A stretch of 64,000 nt of DNA from an uncultured Pelagibacteraceae bacterium (GTDB lineage Bacteria; Pseudomonadota; Alphaproteobacteria; Pelagibacterales; Pelagibacteraceae). Below, one piece after another: positions 45,326 through 56,195 of this stretch. The position numbers and the translations under genes are program-made. The notes below the pieces were generated by a model. The model did no database searches and was not told where the DNA came from. It worked only from the letters and a program-made list of their open reading frames with translations. The stretch spans positions 1 through 64,000 of the forward strand of contig CACAUR010000004.1 of the NCBI GenBank assembly GCA_902535745.1, read 5' to 3'. Numbering within the stretch: the first letter of the stretch is position 1; the number at the start of each line of letters is the position of its first letter.

Positions 45326-46628
45326 AATCATATTAGCAATTTTTTTTATTACTGTTTTATTATTGTTCTTAAGTAGTGGTGTATGGGTTGCTCTAAGTAT
45401 GATTGGTGTCTCAGCCATTGCAATGGAATTGTTCACATCGAGACCGGTCGGTGATGCAATGGCAACAACAATTTGGGGAATGTCATCTTCATGGACTCTT
45501 ACTGCGCTTCCCTTATTTGTTTGGATGGGAGAAATTTTATTTAGAACTAAATTGTCTGAAAATCTTTTTGAAGGGCTTTCTCCATGGATGCAAAAGCTTC
45601 CAGGAGGACTTATTCATGTGAATGTTGTTGGCTGTGCAATTTTTGCAGCCATTTCAGGTTCCTCTGCTGCAACAGTTGCAACTGTAGGTAAAATGTCTAT
45701 ACCAGAGCTTCGTAAAAGGAATTATCCGGAAAAAATATTACTTGGAAGTTTAGCTGGGTCTGGAACTTTAGGTTTGTTGATACCACCTTCTATAATTTTG
45801 ATAATTTACGGCGTAACAGTTCAGGAGTCCATCGCTAAGCTTTTTATTGCAGGAATTTTCCCAGGAATAATGATTGCTATTATTTTCATGACTTATGTTG
45901 TTATTTGGTCATTGATGAATAAAAATAAAATGCCTGTTTTGTCGGAAGAGATACCTTTTATTGAAAAAATAAAGAAATCAGGCAAACTAATTCCAGTAAT
46001 ATTATTAATTGTATCTGTAATTGGATCTATTTATTCAGGTGTAGCCACTGCAACAGAAGCAGCTTCACTAGGGGTAGTTGGAGCATTAATATTATCTTTT
46101 TTTCAAAAAAGTTTGACTGTGGACTCATTTAAAAAATCTTTATTAGGAGCAACCAAAACCTCTTGTATGATCGGATTTATTCTAGCTGGATCAACTTTTC
46201 TTTCACTAGCAATGGGCTTTACTGGATTACCCAGAAATTTAGCAATTTGGATAGATACAATGCAGCTATCGCCTTACTTACTTATTATTGTGTTAATGAT
46301 TTTTTACATAATTCTTGGAATGTTTTTAGATGGAATATCCGCAGTAGTTTTAACTATGGCAATAATTGAGCCTATGATTAGACAAGCTGGCTTTGATATG
46401 ATTTGGTTTGGTATATTCTTAGTTGTTGTGGTCGAAATGGCGCAAATAACTCCCCCTGTTGGTTTTAATTTATTTGTTCTTCAAGGGATGGCAGAAAAAG
46501 ACATGGGATACATAGCAAGAAGTGCTTTTCCACTTTTTCTTTTAATGATTTTAGCAACAGTAATAATTATTATATTTCCTGAAATAGCTCTATGGCTTCC
46601 TGAGAAAATGATCCAGAATATAAATTAG
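45318..46628 (+). CDS. TRAP transporter large permease (DctM)
   Basis: GSGTLGLLIPPSIILIIYGVTVQESIAKLFIAGIFPG. ATG 45318 (MTEIILAIFF) preferred over 45261. Confidence 0.93.
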   Translation: MTEIILAIFFITVLLLFLSSGVWVALSMIGVSAIAMELFTSRPVGDAMATTIWGMSSSWTLTALPLFVWMGEILFRTKLSENLFEGLSPWMQKLPGGLIHVNVVGCAIFAAISGSSAATVATVGKMSIPELRKRNYPEKILLGSLAGSGTLGLLIPPSIILIIYGVTVQESIAKLFIAGIFPGIMIAIIFMTYVVIWSLMNKNKMPVLSEEIPFIEKIKKSGKLIPVILLIVSVIGSIYSGVATATEAASLGVVGALILSFFQKSLTVDSFKKSLLGATKTSCMIGFILAGSTFLSLAMGFTGLPRNLAIWIDTMQLSPYLLIIVLMIFYIILGMFLDGISAVVLTMAIIEPMIRQAGFDMIWFGIFLVVVVEMAQITPPVGFNLFVLQGMAEKDMGYIARSAFPLFLLMILATVIIIIFPEIALWLPEKMIQNIN

Positions 46629-47128
46629 TATTTAGACTCTTTTTTGCCTTCAATAACCAACTTAAGCTCCTTATACTCTTTGCAATTACAATCTTTAAGC
46701 ACGGCAAGTCTTTCTTTAGCTTTGTCTAGTCTATTTGTAACCACAAATAATTCTCCCATGTATTCGTTTATACCTACATGCTTAGGATCCAATTCAAGCC
46801 CCATCGAATAATATATTTCTGCATTTTCATAATCCCCAACTTTTCTATGTGTGAAGCCTAAATAATTTAGCGTGTCGGGGTCTGATGGAAATTTTTTATT
46901 ATGTTTTAAGAGATATCCTATAGCTTTTTTATAATGTTTTTGTGCCTTATCTGTTTTATTCTTTTTTTCGAATTTTTTTGCTTTTTTAATCATTTTCTCT
47001 GCGACTTGATACTGGGTTACTGGTTTTTCTTCTCCACCTCCACTAGACCCACCACTACCGCCTGCTGAAAAAACAGGACCGGTTATCATAACAAATAATA
47101 AAATAGTTAAAAATTTTTTATACATCAT
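46625..47128 (-). CDS. Secreted TPR protein
   Basis: Signal peptide, Gly/Ser-rich linker, TPR units (PDTLNYLGFTHRKVGDYENAEIYYSMGLELDPKH). Confidence 0.75.
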   Translation of the reverse strand: MMYKKFLTILLFVMITGPVFSAGGSGGSSGGGEEKPVTQYQVAEKMIKKAKKFEKKNKTDKAQKHYKKAIGYLLKHNKKFPSDPDTLNYLGFTHRKVGDYENAEIYYSMGLELDPKHVGINEYMGELFVVTNRLDKAKERLAVLKDCNCKEYKELKLVIEGKKESKY

Positions 47129-47899
47129 CTAAACTTTCTTAATTCATCTAATGGTAATAAGCTTAATTTGTTAATTTTTAAATTTTCTCTAACTTTTATA
47201 GCCGTACTTAAAGATGAAAGATTATCACCGTGTATACAAACTGAGTCAATTTCACAAGGAATTTGTTTACCAGAGAGACAATTTAACGCTTGGTTTTTTA
47301 CCATCTTTAGAACGTGTTCTTGCGCTTTAACTGGATCTATTATTAAAGCGGTATTTTTCTTTCTTGAGACTAAGTTTCCATCATCCTCGTAATTTCTGTC
47401 TGCGAAAATCTCACAAGCGACTTTCATTCCTAATTTTTTTGCAGACACTTCCATTTTTGAACCTGTTGGTACTAAATAAATTAAATCTTTATTAATTTTG
47501 TAAATTGTCTTTGCAATAACGGTTGCCAATTCAATATCCTCACATGCCATATTATTTAAAGCACCATGAGGCTTAATATGAGATACACTCACTTCGTTTT
47601 GTTGTGCAATGCTTTGAAGTATATTGTATTGATCTTCAATAAGTTTCTCTATTTCAACTGAAGAAAGATTAATTCTTTTTCTTCCAAAATTTTCAGGATC
47701 ATTAAATGACGGGTGTGCTCCAATACTCACACCATTTTTTTTTTGATATTTTTATAGTTTCTATCATAGTATCTTCATCTCCTGCATGATAACCACAAGC
47801 AATATTTGCAGAATTGACTATACCTAATAGATCAGGATCATATTTATTTGAGTGGTGTTTAGATTTCTCACCTAAATCACAATTAATATTAATTTCCAT
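47125..47899 (-). CDS. pxpA: 5-oxoprolinase subunit A (LamB/YcsF family), frameshifted into two ORFs (47702-47899 and 47125-47730)
   Basis: ININCDLGE...[16 protein letters not shown] in one ORF and [18 protein letters not shown]...[10 protein letters not shown] in the other; one A fewer in the A10 run (plus-strand T10, 47735-47744) joins them. Confidence 0.9.
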
Positions 47900-47926
47900 A
47901 ATTTATGAGTTAAAGTATAACATGGC

Positions 47927-48604
47927 ATGATCAAAAATATATACAATCTTGGCGACGCAGCTTTATATTGTGACTTTGGCGATACTGTAAACAAAGAAAC
48001 TAATCTTAAAGTAATAAATTATTTTAATGATATAAGAGAAAAAAATATTACTGGTATAAAAAACATTGCACCTTCGTATAATAAATTAATAATTTATTTT
48101 GATTTAGAGCTTACCAGCTATAAAAAAATAAAAGATATCGTACAAAATCTAAATATTTCAACTTTTAAAGCAGCTAAAACAAAACTAGTAAAGATACCTG
48201 TATGTTTTGATGATGAGTTTGCACTTGACTTAGAAAGAGTTGAAAAAAAAGCGGGCATAACCAAAAAAGAGATAATCAATCAACTAATAGCTCAAAAATA
48301 TTTTTGTTATATGACTGGATTTATTGCAGGTATGCCGTTCCTTGGTGATATTAAAGAAAAAATCAGATTAGATAGGCTTGAAACTCCAAGAGTTAAAGTA
48401 CCTAAAGGCTCAGTAGGTATTACGGAACAATTCTGTAATATCTATACTTTTGAAAGTCCGGGTGGGTGGAATATTATTGGTAACTCACCTAAAAAAATTT
48501 TTACTAAAGATCCAACTAAATTAACATTAATCGATCCAGGTGATGAAGTAGAGTTCTTCGAAATTTCAAAAAAGGAATATTCAAAATTTAATGAGCAAAA
48601 ATAG
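47927..48604 (+). CDS. pxpB: 5-oxoprolinase subunit B (KipI family)
   Basis: FCYMTGFIAGMPFLGDI, RLETPRVKVPKGSVGITEQFCNIYTFESPGGWNIIG. Confidence 0.92.
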   Translation: MIKNIYNLGDAALYCDFGDTVNKETNLKVINYFNDIREKNITGIKNIAPSYNKLIIYFDLELTSYKKIKDIVQNLNISTFKAAKTKLVKIPVCFDDEFALDLERVEKKAGITKKEIINQLIAQKYFCYMTGFIAGMPFLGDIKEKIRLDRLETPRVKVPKGSVGITEQFCNIYTFESPGGWNIIGNSPKKIFTKDPTKLTLIDPGDEVEFFEISKKEYSKFNEQK

Positions 48605-49538
48605 TTTTAAAGTATTAAGACCTGGTATAAATACCACTTTTCAAGATTTAGGAAGAGATAACTTATATCATGTAGGCCTTCCATTTAGTGGAGCAATAGA
48701 CAAAAGGAATTTTCTAATTGCTAACTCATTAATTACTAATAAAGAAGATGATGCTGTATTAGAGTTTGCATACCAAGGACCCTTACTCGAATTTTCTGGA
48801 AACCAAACCTCTATTGTAATCACAGGTAATGTTAATTTTAAGATAATTAAAAAAAACAACTCTGAAATAAAAGGTGAATGTTATAGAACTTACAATTTAA
48901 ATAATAAAGACTGTCTTGATATTATATCAACTGAAAAGTCAGTCTATGGTTACCTTTCGGTAAAAGGTGGTTTTCAGATTAATAAATTTTGCAATAGTTA
49001 TTCGACAACTGTTAGAGCTGAAGTAGGTCCTAATGATGGAAAAAAAATAGAGATTGGACAAACAATAATCTTAAATGCTGTTGATAGCGCAATAGAAAAA
49101 AGTTTAGAATACTTAAACTCAAAAATAGAATTTATAAGAGTGATAAAGGGCACAAACTTTGATTATTTCTCAGAAGATTCAATTAAAGATTTTACAAGTA
49201 AAGATTTTATTGTTTCAAAACTTACCGATAGAATGGGAATGAGATTAAGTGGACCTAAAATTAAAAATTTAAAGAAAACAAACATCAAATCTGAAGGATT
49301 GGGAAAAGGGGTAATACAAGTTCCAGCTGATGGAGACCCCATAGTAATGCTTTCAGACCATGGAACTATAGGCGGTTATCCAAAAATTGCTGTTGTAATA
49401 AGTGCAGATTATGACAAGTTAGCACAATGCCCTCCTGGAGAAAAAATCAAATTTAAAATTGTAAATCTAACAGAGGCAGAAAATTTATATAAAATTTATA
49501 TCATGGAAACTAAGAATATAATTAATAAAATAAGATGA
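48591..49538 (+). CDS. pxpC: 5-oxoprolinase subunit C (KipA family)
   Basis: VLRPGINTTFQDLGRDNLYHVGLPFSGAID, SDRMGMRL-like TDRMGMRLSGP, VPADGDPIVMLSDHGTIGGYPKIAVVISAD. Confidence 0.92.
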   Translation: MSKNSFKVLRPGINTTFQDLGRDNLYHVGLPFSGAIDKRNFLIANSLITNKEDDAVLEFAYQGPLLEFSGNQTSIVITGNVNFKIIKKNNSEIKGECYRTYNLNNKDCLDIISTEKSVYGYLSVKGGFQINKFCNSYSTTVRAEVGPNDGKKIEIGQTIILNAVDSAIEKSLEYLNSKIEFIRVIKGTNFDYFSEDSIKDFTSKDFIVSKLTDRMGMRLSGPKIKNLKKTNIKSEGLGKGVIQVPADGDPIVMLSDHGTIGGYPKIAVVISADYDKLAQCPPGEKIKFKIVNLTEAENLYKIYIMETKNIINKIR

Positions 49539-50410
49539 ATTTTATAACAAGATTACCGGGTCCACTATTAGTTTTTTTTGGTGCCACTAGTTTAAGTTTT
49601 GGGGGAATGATTGTAAAATCCTTTGAGGGTGCCACATTATGGCAGATACTTTTTTGGAGATCTCTTTTTTTTATTTTAGTTGTATCAATTTTTTTACTCG
49701 TTACTTATAAAAAAAATGTTTTTCACGCTTTTAAGAAATCAGGCTTCCCCGGTCTTATTGGCGGTATAGTTTTATCTTCAGGGTTTTGTGGCTATGTTTT
49801 TGCGATGTATAACACAACAGTAGCCAATGCTAATTTTATTATTCAAACTCAAACAATTTTCCTAGCAATCTTTGGATATTTATTTTTAAAAGAAAAAATT
49901 TCAAAATTAACTTTAATATCAATTATACTAGCTATCTCTGGTATTATTTTAATGGTTGGGGGATCTTTGTCTCCAGGACAAATGTCTGGAAATATTGCAG
50001 CATTTATTATGCCTGTATCATTTGCAATATTAATCATTATTATTAGAAAATATCCAGATGTAGACATGATACCATTACAATTAATTGCTGGAATAGTTGC
50101 AATGTTTGTCGGTTATTTAGTTGCAGGTAAAATTAATATTTCATCATATGATATATTTTTAGGTTTTCTAGCAGGTTTTTTTCAATTAGGTTTTGGTTTT
50201 ATTTTTATAACAATTGGGGCAAGATCTACGCCCTCGGCAATTGTTGGTATCATAATGCTCACTGAAGCTATTCTTGGACCTCTTTGGGCATGGTTATTTG
50301 TGAGTGAAAATCCACCATTTATTGTTTTAATTGGGGGGTCAATTGTATTATTCGCAGTATTACTACAGTTTTACAATGTTATTAAACTTGAAAAAAAAAC
50401 TATTTCTTGA
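49535..50410 (+). CDS. EamA/DMT-family transporter
   Basis: Ten-TM pattern, duplicated EamA domain. Confidence 0.85.
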   Translation: MNFITRLPGPLLVFFGATSLSFGGMIVKSFEGATLWQILFWRSLFFILVVSIFLLVTYKKNVFHAFKKSGFPGLIGGIVLSSGFCGYVFAMYNTTVANANFIIQTQTIFLAIFGYLFLKEKISKLTLISIILAISGIILMVGGSLSPGQMSGNIAAFIMPVSFAILIIIIRKYPDVDMIPLQLIAGIVAMFVGYLVAGKINISSYDIFLGFLAGFFQLGFGFIFITIGARSTPSAIVGIIMLTEAILGPLWAWLFVSENPPFIVLIGGSIVLFAVLLQFYNVIKLEKKTIS

Positions 50411-50442
50411 TGACGATTATCAAAAATATGCTAATATAATCT

Positions 50443-50595
50443 GATACGGGAGAGACTACATTAAGTAGCGCCGAAGGAGCAACCACCCCGGAAACTCTCA
50501 GGCAAAAGGACCGTACATATTAACTCTGGAAAGAGACAAATTCTCGCCGAAGGAGCTAAAATCTCTCAGGCACCACGACAGAGGGGGTTAGAGAG
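50443..50595 (+). promoter_or_regulatory. Tandem glycine riboswitch upstream of gcvTHP
   Basis: Two aptamer cores: GGGAGAGAC...GCGCCGAAGGAGCAA...CTCTCAGGCAAAAGGACCG and CTGGAAAGAGAC...TCGCCGAAGGAGCTAA...CTCTCAGGCACCACGACAGAGGGGG. Confidence 0.95.
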
Positions 50596-50600
50596 TTAAT

Positions 50601-51704
50601 ATGAATATAAAAAAAACTGCACTATACGGATTACATAAAAAGCACAACGCTAAGTTCGTTGAGTTTGCTGGTTATAGTATGCCAATCCAATATTCTGAGG
50701 GAATTGTAAAAGAGCATAATATTACAAGAAATAAGTCTGGAATATTCGATGTTTCCCATATGGGGCAGTTATTCATCAAATATAGTAACGACATAACAGA
50801 CAAACTCCAAGAAATTTTACCAACTGATCTTAAAAATTTAAAAATTAATCAAAGTAAGTATTCGTTTTTAATGAAAGAGAATGGAGGAATATATGATGAT
50901 CTTATCATCACTAGAATGAAAGATCAGTACATGATTATTTTAAATGCTGCTTGTAAACAAAACGATCTTCAGATTATTAAAAATAAATTGAATGATCAAA
51001 ATTTGGACATGAACAATAATTTGTCTCTTGTAGCGATACAAGGTCCAGAGTCTAAAACAATTCTTGAAAATGTAGTTTCAAATGTATCAAAATTAAAATT
51101 TATGAATGGAGAAAACTTTTCTTTTAAAAATAATGAAATCTTTATAACAAGATCCGGATATACAGGTGAAGATGGCTTTGAAATATCATTACCTAATAAT
51201 GTTGCAAATTTTTTTGTAAAAGAATTAATTTCCAAAGGGTCAACATTAATAGGTTTAGGTGCAAGAGACACTCTAAGATTGGAAGCAGGTTTATGCTTGT
51301 ATGGTCATGATATTAATGAAAATACCAGTCCAGTCGAAGCAAATTTAAAGTGGGCAATTTCAAAAAATAGAATAAATGACAACTTTATAGGATCACATCA
51401 AATAAAAAAACAAATTGAAGAAGGCGTATCAAAATTAAGAGTTGGTATCAAACCAGAGACTAGAGTTATAGCAAGAGAATCAACAAAAATTTTTGATGAA
51501 AAAGACAATGAGATTGGAAAAGTTACTAGCGGTACATTTGGACCAAGTGTTAACGCATCTATCGCGATGGGCTACATTTCAAATTCTCACTCTAAAACAG
51601 ATACAAAAGTTTTCTTAGAAGTAAGAGGAAAAAAAGTACCTGCCAATGTTTGTGATTTACCGTTTTATAAAAAAAGTTATGTGAAAGGAGAAGCTAATGT
51701 CTGA
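50601..51704 (+). CDS. gcvT: Glycine cleavage system aminomethyltransferase (T protein)
   Basis: [49 protein letters not shown]. Confidence 0.95.
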   Translation: MNIKKTALYGLHKKHNAKFVEFAGYSMPIQYSEGIVKEHNITRNKSGIFDVSHMGQLFIKYSNDITDKLQEILPTDLKNLKINQSKYSFLMKENGGIYDDLIITRMKDQYMIILNAACKQNDLQIIKNKLNDQNLDMNNNLSLVAIQGPESKTILENVVSNVSKLKFMNGENFSFKNNEIFITRSGYTGEDGFEISLPNNVANFFVKELISKGSTLIGLGARDTLRLEAGLCLYGHDINENTSPVEANLKWAISKNRINDNFIGSHQIKKQIEEGVSKLRVGIKPETRVIARESTKIFDEKDNEIGKVTSGTFGPSVNASIAMGYISNSHSKTDTKVFLEVRGKKVPANVCDLPFYKKSYVKGEANV

Positions 51705-52077
51705 TACAAAATTTTCAAAAGAACATGAATGGATTACACTAGATGGGGAGGTAGGAACTATTGGAATTACAAAACATGCAACTGAAATGTTAGGTGACAT
51801 AGTTTTTGCTGAATTACCTGAGAAAGGATCTAATGTTGAAAAAGATGGAACTGCGGGGGTGGTAGAGTCCACAAAAGCTGCTAGCGATGTATATACTCCA
51901 GTAAGTGGTGAAGTTGTAGAAATTAATCAATCAATTGTTGACGATCCATCAAAAATCAATGCTGATCCAGAGGGAGGAGCGTGGTTTTTTAAATTAAAGT
52001 TAAAAGATAAATCAGAACTCGATACTCTTATGAATAAAGAAGAGTACGATAAATTTGCAAAGGAGACATCAGCATAA
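51697..52077 (+). CDS. gcvH: Glycine cleavage system H protein
   Basis: Lipoyl-domain motif [23 protein letters not shown]. Confidence 0.96.
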   Translation: MSDTKFSKEHEWITLDGEVGTIGITKHATEMLGDIVFAELPEKGSNVEKDGTAGVVESTKAASDVYTPVSGEVVEINQSIVDDPSKINADPEGGAWFFKLKLKDKSELDTLMNKEEYDKFAKETSA

Positions 52078-54947
52078 TGTTACCAAATTCAGAAAAAGAT
52101 TTTTTAAAGAGACACATTGGACCTTCTAAAGAAGATCAATCAAAAATGTTAAAAGAATTAAATTATAAATCACTAGATGATTTAATTGACAGCACAGTAC
52201 CAAAAAAAATAAAGTTTACAGGTGAATTAAATATTGGTGAGTCAAATTCAGAATATGAAGCTTTGAGAAAATTAAGAGCAATATCAAAAAAAAATCAAGT
52301 TTACTCAAATTTTATTGGTATGGGTTATTATGGAACTTATACACCTTATGTAATTTTAAGAAATATATTAGAAAATCCAGGTTGGTATACTTCATACACG
52401 CCTTATCAGCCAGAAGTAGCTCAAGGAAGACTTGAGATGTTATTAAATTTTCAACAAATGATTGTTGATTTTACTGGAATGGATATAGCTAATGCCTCTT
52501 TATTAGATGAGGGTACAGCAGCAGCGGAGGCTATGGGCTTAAGTCACAGATTGAACAAAAAAGATAGTAATTTAGTTTTTGTATCTGAGGATTGTCATCC
52601 TCAAACAATAAATGTAATTCAAACTAGAGCTGATCCGTTGGGTTTAAAAGTATTGGTTGGTAAAGAAGATGAGGTTCTAGACCAGTTAAAAGAAGATTTA
52701 GTTTGTGGAATTTTACAATATCCTGGAACTTTAGGAGACATTAAAGACCCAAGTGAAGCAATTAGCAAAATTCATAAAAAGAATGGTAAGGCTGTATTAG
52801 CTTGTGATTTGTTAGCATTAGCAAAATTAAAAACACCAAGAGAACTCGGTGCTGACATAGCAGTTGGAAGCTCACAAAGATTTGGTATCCCAATGGGATA
52901 TGGAGGTCCACACGCAGCTTTTTTTGCAACAAAAGATGAGTACAAAAGATCAATGCCAGGAAGAATTGTCGGTGTGTCAGTTGATAGACACGGTAACAAG
53001 GCATATAGATTGTCCTTGCAAACTAGAGAGCAACATATCAGAAGAGACAAGGCGACAAGCAACATTTGCACCGCCCAAGCTCTATTAGCAATTGTATCAG
53101 CAGCTTATTCTATTTATCACGGCCCAGATGGAATTAAGAATATTTCTGAAAGAGTCTCACAATTAGCAAAAAGTTTTGCCGATAAAATAAAACAGTCTGG
53201 ATATGAACTTTATTCTAATTATTTTTTTGATACTGTCACAATCATTACTAAAGAAAAAACTGATCAAATTTATAAAAATGCTTTAAATCAAAAAGTTAAT
53301 ATACGTAAAGTAAATTCTGAAATGCTTGCAGTTTCTTTTGATGAAAGAAAGAATGTTTATAGAGTAAATCAACTGTTAAAAATTTTTAACGCAGCAGAAT
53401 CAATTAAAAAAGAGGATCCTTCAGTAAGTTTACCCAATCTTCCAAAAAACTTATTGAGAAACTCAAAATATTTAGAACATCCAGTTTTCAACTCATACCA
53501 TTCTGAAACTGAAATGTTGAGATACTTAAAAAGATTAGAAGATAAAGATATAGCATTGAATAGAACAATGATTGCACTTGGTTCATGCACAATGAAGCTA
53601 AATGCTGCCGCTGAGATGATCCCAATTTCATGGAAAGAGTTTGCAGAACCTCATCCATTTGTCCCAATTGAACAAATGGAGGGATTCAGAGATCTATTTA
53701 CTGATCTAAAAAATTGGTTGCGTTCCATAACTGGTTTCTCGGGTGTTTCTCTTCAACCTAATGCAGGTGCTCAAGGTGAATATGCGGGATTAATGGTTAT
53801 ACGAAAGTATCATTTAGATAGGGATGAGGCCAATAGAAATATATGTTTAATTCCAAGTTCAGCACATGGTACTAATCCGGCAAGTGCACAAATGACTGGA
53901 ATGAAAGTTGTTGTTGTTAATTGTGATAAAGAAGGAAATGTTGATTTCAATGACTTAAAGAAAAAAGCAGAGCAACATTCTGAAAACCTTGGGGCATTAA
54001 TGGTAACTTACCCATCCACTCATGGAGTTTTCGAAGAAAAAATATCAGATATTTGTGAGTTAGTTCATAAACATGGTGGTCAGGTTTATATGGATGGTGC
54101 AAATCTAAATGCATTAGTGGGAATTGCTAAACCAGGAAATTTTGGTCCAGACGTTTGTCATATTAATTTACATAAAACGTTTTGTATTCCTCATGGTGGG
54201 GGAGGACCTGGAATGGGACCAATTGCTTGTAAAAGACATTTACAAGTTTACTTGCCCAACCACCCAGTAATAAAAGATTGTGGGCCAACTTCTGGAATTG
54301 GAGCAGTTTCTGCAGCCCCTTGGGGAAGTTCAAGCATTTTATCAATTTCTTGGATGTATATTAAAATGATGGGATCAACTGGATTAAAGCTTGCTACCCA
54401 AGTTGCAATATTGAATGCAAATTATATAGCTCATAGATTAAAAGATCACTTTCCGATTTTGTACAAAGGGTCAAATGGCAATGTGGCACACGAATGTATT
54501 ATTGATATTAGAAAAATTAAATCAGAAACAGGAATAACGGAAGAAGATATTGCGAAAAGATTAATTGATTATGGTTTTCATGCACCAACTATGTCCTGGC
54601 CTGTTGCTGGCACAATGATGATAGAACCAACTGAAAGTGAAAGCCTTACAGAAATAGACAGATTTTGCGAAACTTTAATTAAGATTAAGAAAGAAATCGA
54701 TAAGATTAAGTCCGGCGAGTTTGATAAAGCAGATAATCCAATTAAGAACGCACCTCATACTGATCTTGAACTGTCTTCTGACGAATGGAAACACAAATAC
54801 TCAAGAGAAGAAGCAGCTTATCCATCTAAATATTTAAAAACAAATAAATTTTGGCCTCCTGTTGCTAGAGTTGATAATGTTTACGGAGATAAAAATATAT
54901 TCTGCACTTGTCCAAGTATTGACGAATTTAAAGAAGATGCAGCTTAA
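52077..54947 (+). CDS. gcvP: Glycine dehydrogenase (P protein), single chain
   Basis: RHIGPSKEDQSKML, PLP lysine region CHINLHKTFCIPHGGGGPGMGPI, 956 aa. Confidence 0.96.
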   Translation: MLPNSEKDFLKRHIGPSKEDQSKMLKELNYKSLDDLIDSTVPKKIKFTGELNIGESNSEYEALRKLRAISKKNQVYSNFIGMGYYGTYTPYVILRNILENPGWYTSYTPYQPEVAQGRLEMLLNFQQMIVDFTGMDIANASLLDEGTAAAEAMGLSHRLNKKDSNLVFVSEDCHPQTINVIQTRADPLGLKVLVGKEDEVLDQLKEDLVCGILQYPGTLGDIKDPSEAISKIHKKNGKAVLACDLLALAKLKTPRELGADIAVGSSQRFGIPMGYGGPHAAFFATKDEYKRSMPGRIVGVSVDRHGNKAYRLSLQTREQHIRRDKATSNICTAQALLAIVSAAYSIYHGPDGIKNISERVSQLAKSFADKIKQSGYELYSNYFFDTVTIITKEKTDQIYKNALNQKVNIRKVNSEMLAVSFDERKNVYRVNQLLKIFNAAESIKKEDPSVSLPNLPKNLLRNSKYLEHPVFNSYHSETEMLRYLKRLEDKDIALNRTMIALGSCTMKLNAAAEMIPISWKEFAEPHPFVPIEQMEGFRDLFTDLKNWLRSITGFSGVSLQPNAGAQGEYAGLMVIRKYHLDRDEANRNICLIPSSAHGTNPASAQMTGMKVVVVNCDKEGNVDFNDLKKKAEQHSENLGALMVTYPSTHGVFEEKISDICELVHKHGGQVYMDGANLNALVGIAKPGNFGPDVCHINLHKTFCIPHGGGGPGMGPIACKRHLQVYLPNHPVIKDCGPTSGIGAVSAAPWGSSSILSISWMYIKMMGSTGLKLATQVAILNANYIAHRLKDHFPILYKGSNGNVAHECIIDIRKIKSETGITEEDIAKRLIDYGFHAPTMSWPVAGTMMIEPTESESLTEIDRFCETLIKIKKEIDKIKSGEFDKADNPIKNAPHTDLELSSDEWKHKYSREEAAYPSKYLKTNKFWPPVARVDNVYGDKNIFCTCPSIDEFKEDAA

Positions 54948-54953
54948 AGTTTA

Positions 54954-56195
54954 ATGAAAATTGCTGTAATTGGGTCAGGAATTTCTGGATTAAGTGCAGC
55001 ATATTTTTTATCAAAAAAACACAAAGTTGATCTTTTCGAAAAAGAAGATCGTTTTGGTGGTCATTCCCACACTTTAGATATTTTAACAGATAATCAAAGT
55101 AAAAAAAAAATTCGTGCAGATATTGGATTTATTGTTTTTAACAAACATACTTATCCAAACTTAATTAACTTTTTCAATGAAATTGGCGTAGAGATAGAAA
55201 AAAGCAATATGAGCTTATCATTTTTGGTAGAAGAAAAGAATTTAGAATACAGCGGCAAAGGAGTCCGAGGTTTATTTTCTTATAAAAAAAATTTATTTGA
55301 TCTTAATTTCCTAAAAATGTTTTATGAGATTATAAAGTTTTATAACAAGAGCTCTAAACTGAATGATATAGATGAAAATTTAAATCTTGGATCATTTCTT
55401 CAAAAAGAAAAAATGTCAGATTTTTTTATCAATTATCATATTTTACCAATGGTATCAGCTATATGGTCAATGCCACCCGATAACGCAAAAAATATGCCTA
55501 TTAAGTTTTTTTTAAAGTTTTTTCAAAATCATGGATTATTCAAGTTAAATAACAGACCTCAATGGTACACTGTGAAAAATAGAAGTATTGAATATGTAAA
55601 CGAAGTAATAAAAAAAATTAGTGGAGAGCACTTTAAAAATTATAAAATTAATAAAGTTACAAGATCTGGTAACTCTGCACGTGTCTTTTATGGAGGGGAA
55701 AGCGAATATTTTGAATACGATAAAGTTGTGATTGCTACGCATGCAGATGAAGCTTTATCTATCATCGATGAGCCCTCTGATGATGAAAAAAGTATTTTGA
55801 GTAACTTTAAATACAAGAAAAACTTAGCAGTAATTCATTTTGATGAAACTGTTATGCCAAAAAAAAAGATTAATTGGAGCGCATGGAATACTTTTGTATC
55901 AGAAAATAATGATAGTTCAGTTACTTACTGGTTAAATTTATTACAGAATTTAAATATAGAGAAAAATATCTTTTTAACTTTAAATCCTCATTTCAATATT
56001 GATGAAAAACTCATTGTTGATAAAATTCAATTTAGTCATCCGTATTATGATCATGATACTTTAAAAAATCAAAAAAAATTAGATTTATTACAAAATAAAC
56101 AAAATATATTGTTCTGTGGAAGTTATCATGGTTATGGTTTTCATGAAGATGGTATTAAATCAACATTAAATATGCTTAAATTCATTAATGATTGA
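54954..56195 (+). CDS. FAD-dependent amine-oxidase-like protein (COG2907 type)
   Basis: IAVIGSGISGLSAAYFLSKKHKVDLFEKEDRFGGHSHTLDI; C-terminal FCGSYHGYGFHEDGIKS. Confidence 0.88.
   Translation: MKIAVIGSGISGLSAAYFLSKKHKVDLFEKEDRFGGHSHTLDILTDNQSKKKIRADIGFIVFNKHTYPNLINFFNEIGVEIEKSNMSLSFLVEEKNLEYSGKGVRGLFSYKKNLFDLNFLKMFYEIIKFYNKSSKLNDIDENLNLGSFLQKEKMSDFFINYHILPMVSAIWSMPPDNAKNMPIKFFLKFFQNHGLFKLNNRPQWYTVKNRSIEYVNEVIKKISGEHFKNYKINKVTRSGNSARVFYGGESEYFEYDKVVIATHADEALSIIDEPSDDEKSILSNFKYKKNLAVIHFDETVMPKKKINWSAWNTFVSENNDSSVTYWLNLLQNLNIEKNIFLTLNPHFNIDEKLIVDKIQFSHPYYDHDTLKNQKKLDLLQNKQNILFCGSYHGYGFHEDGIKSTLNMLKFIND

Noticed and set aside
52762-53088. Several overlapping antisense and alternate-frame ORFs within gcvP
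   Set aside because: Shadow ORFs within a conserved coding region; low-complexity translations with no recognisable domain.
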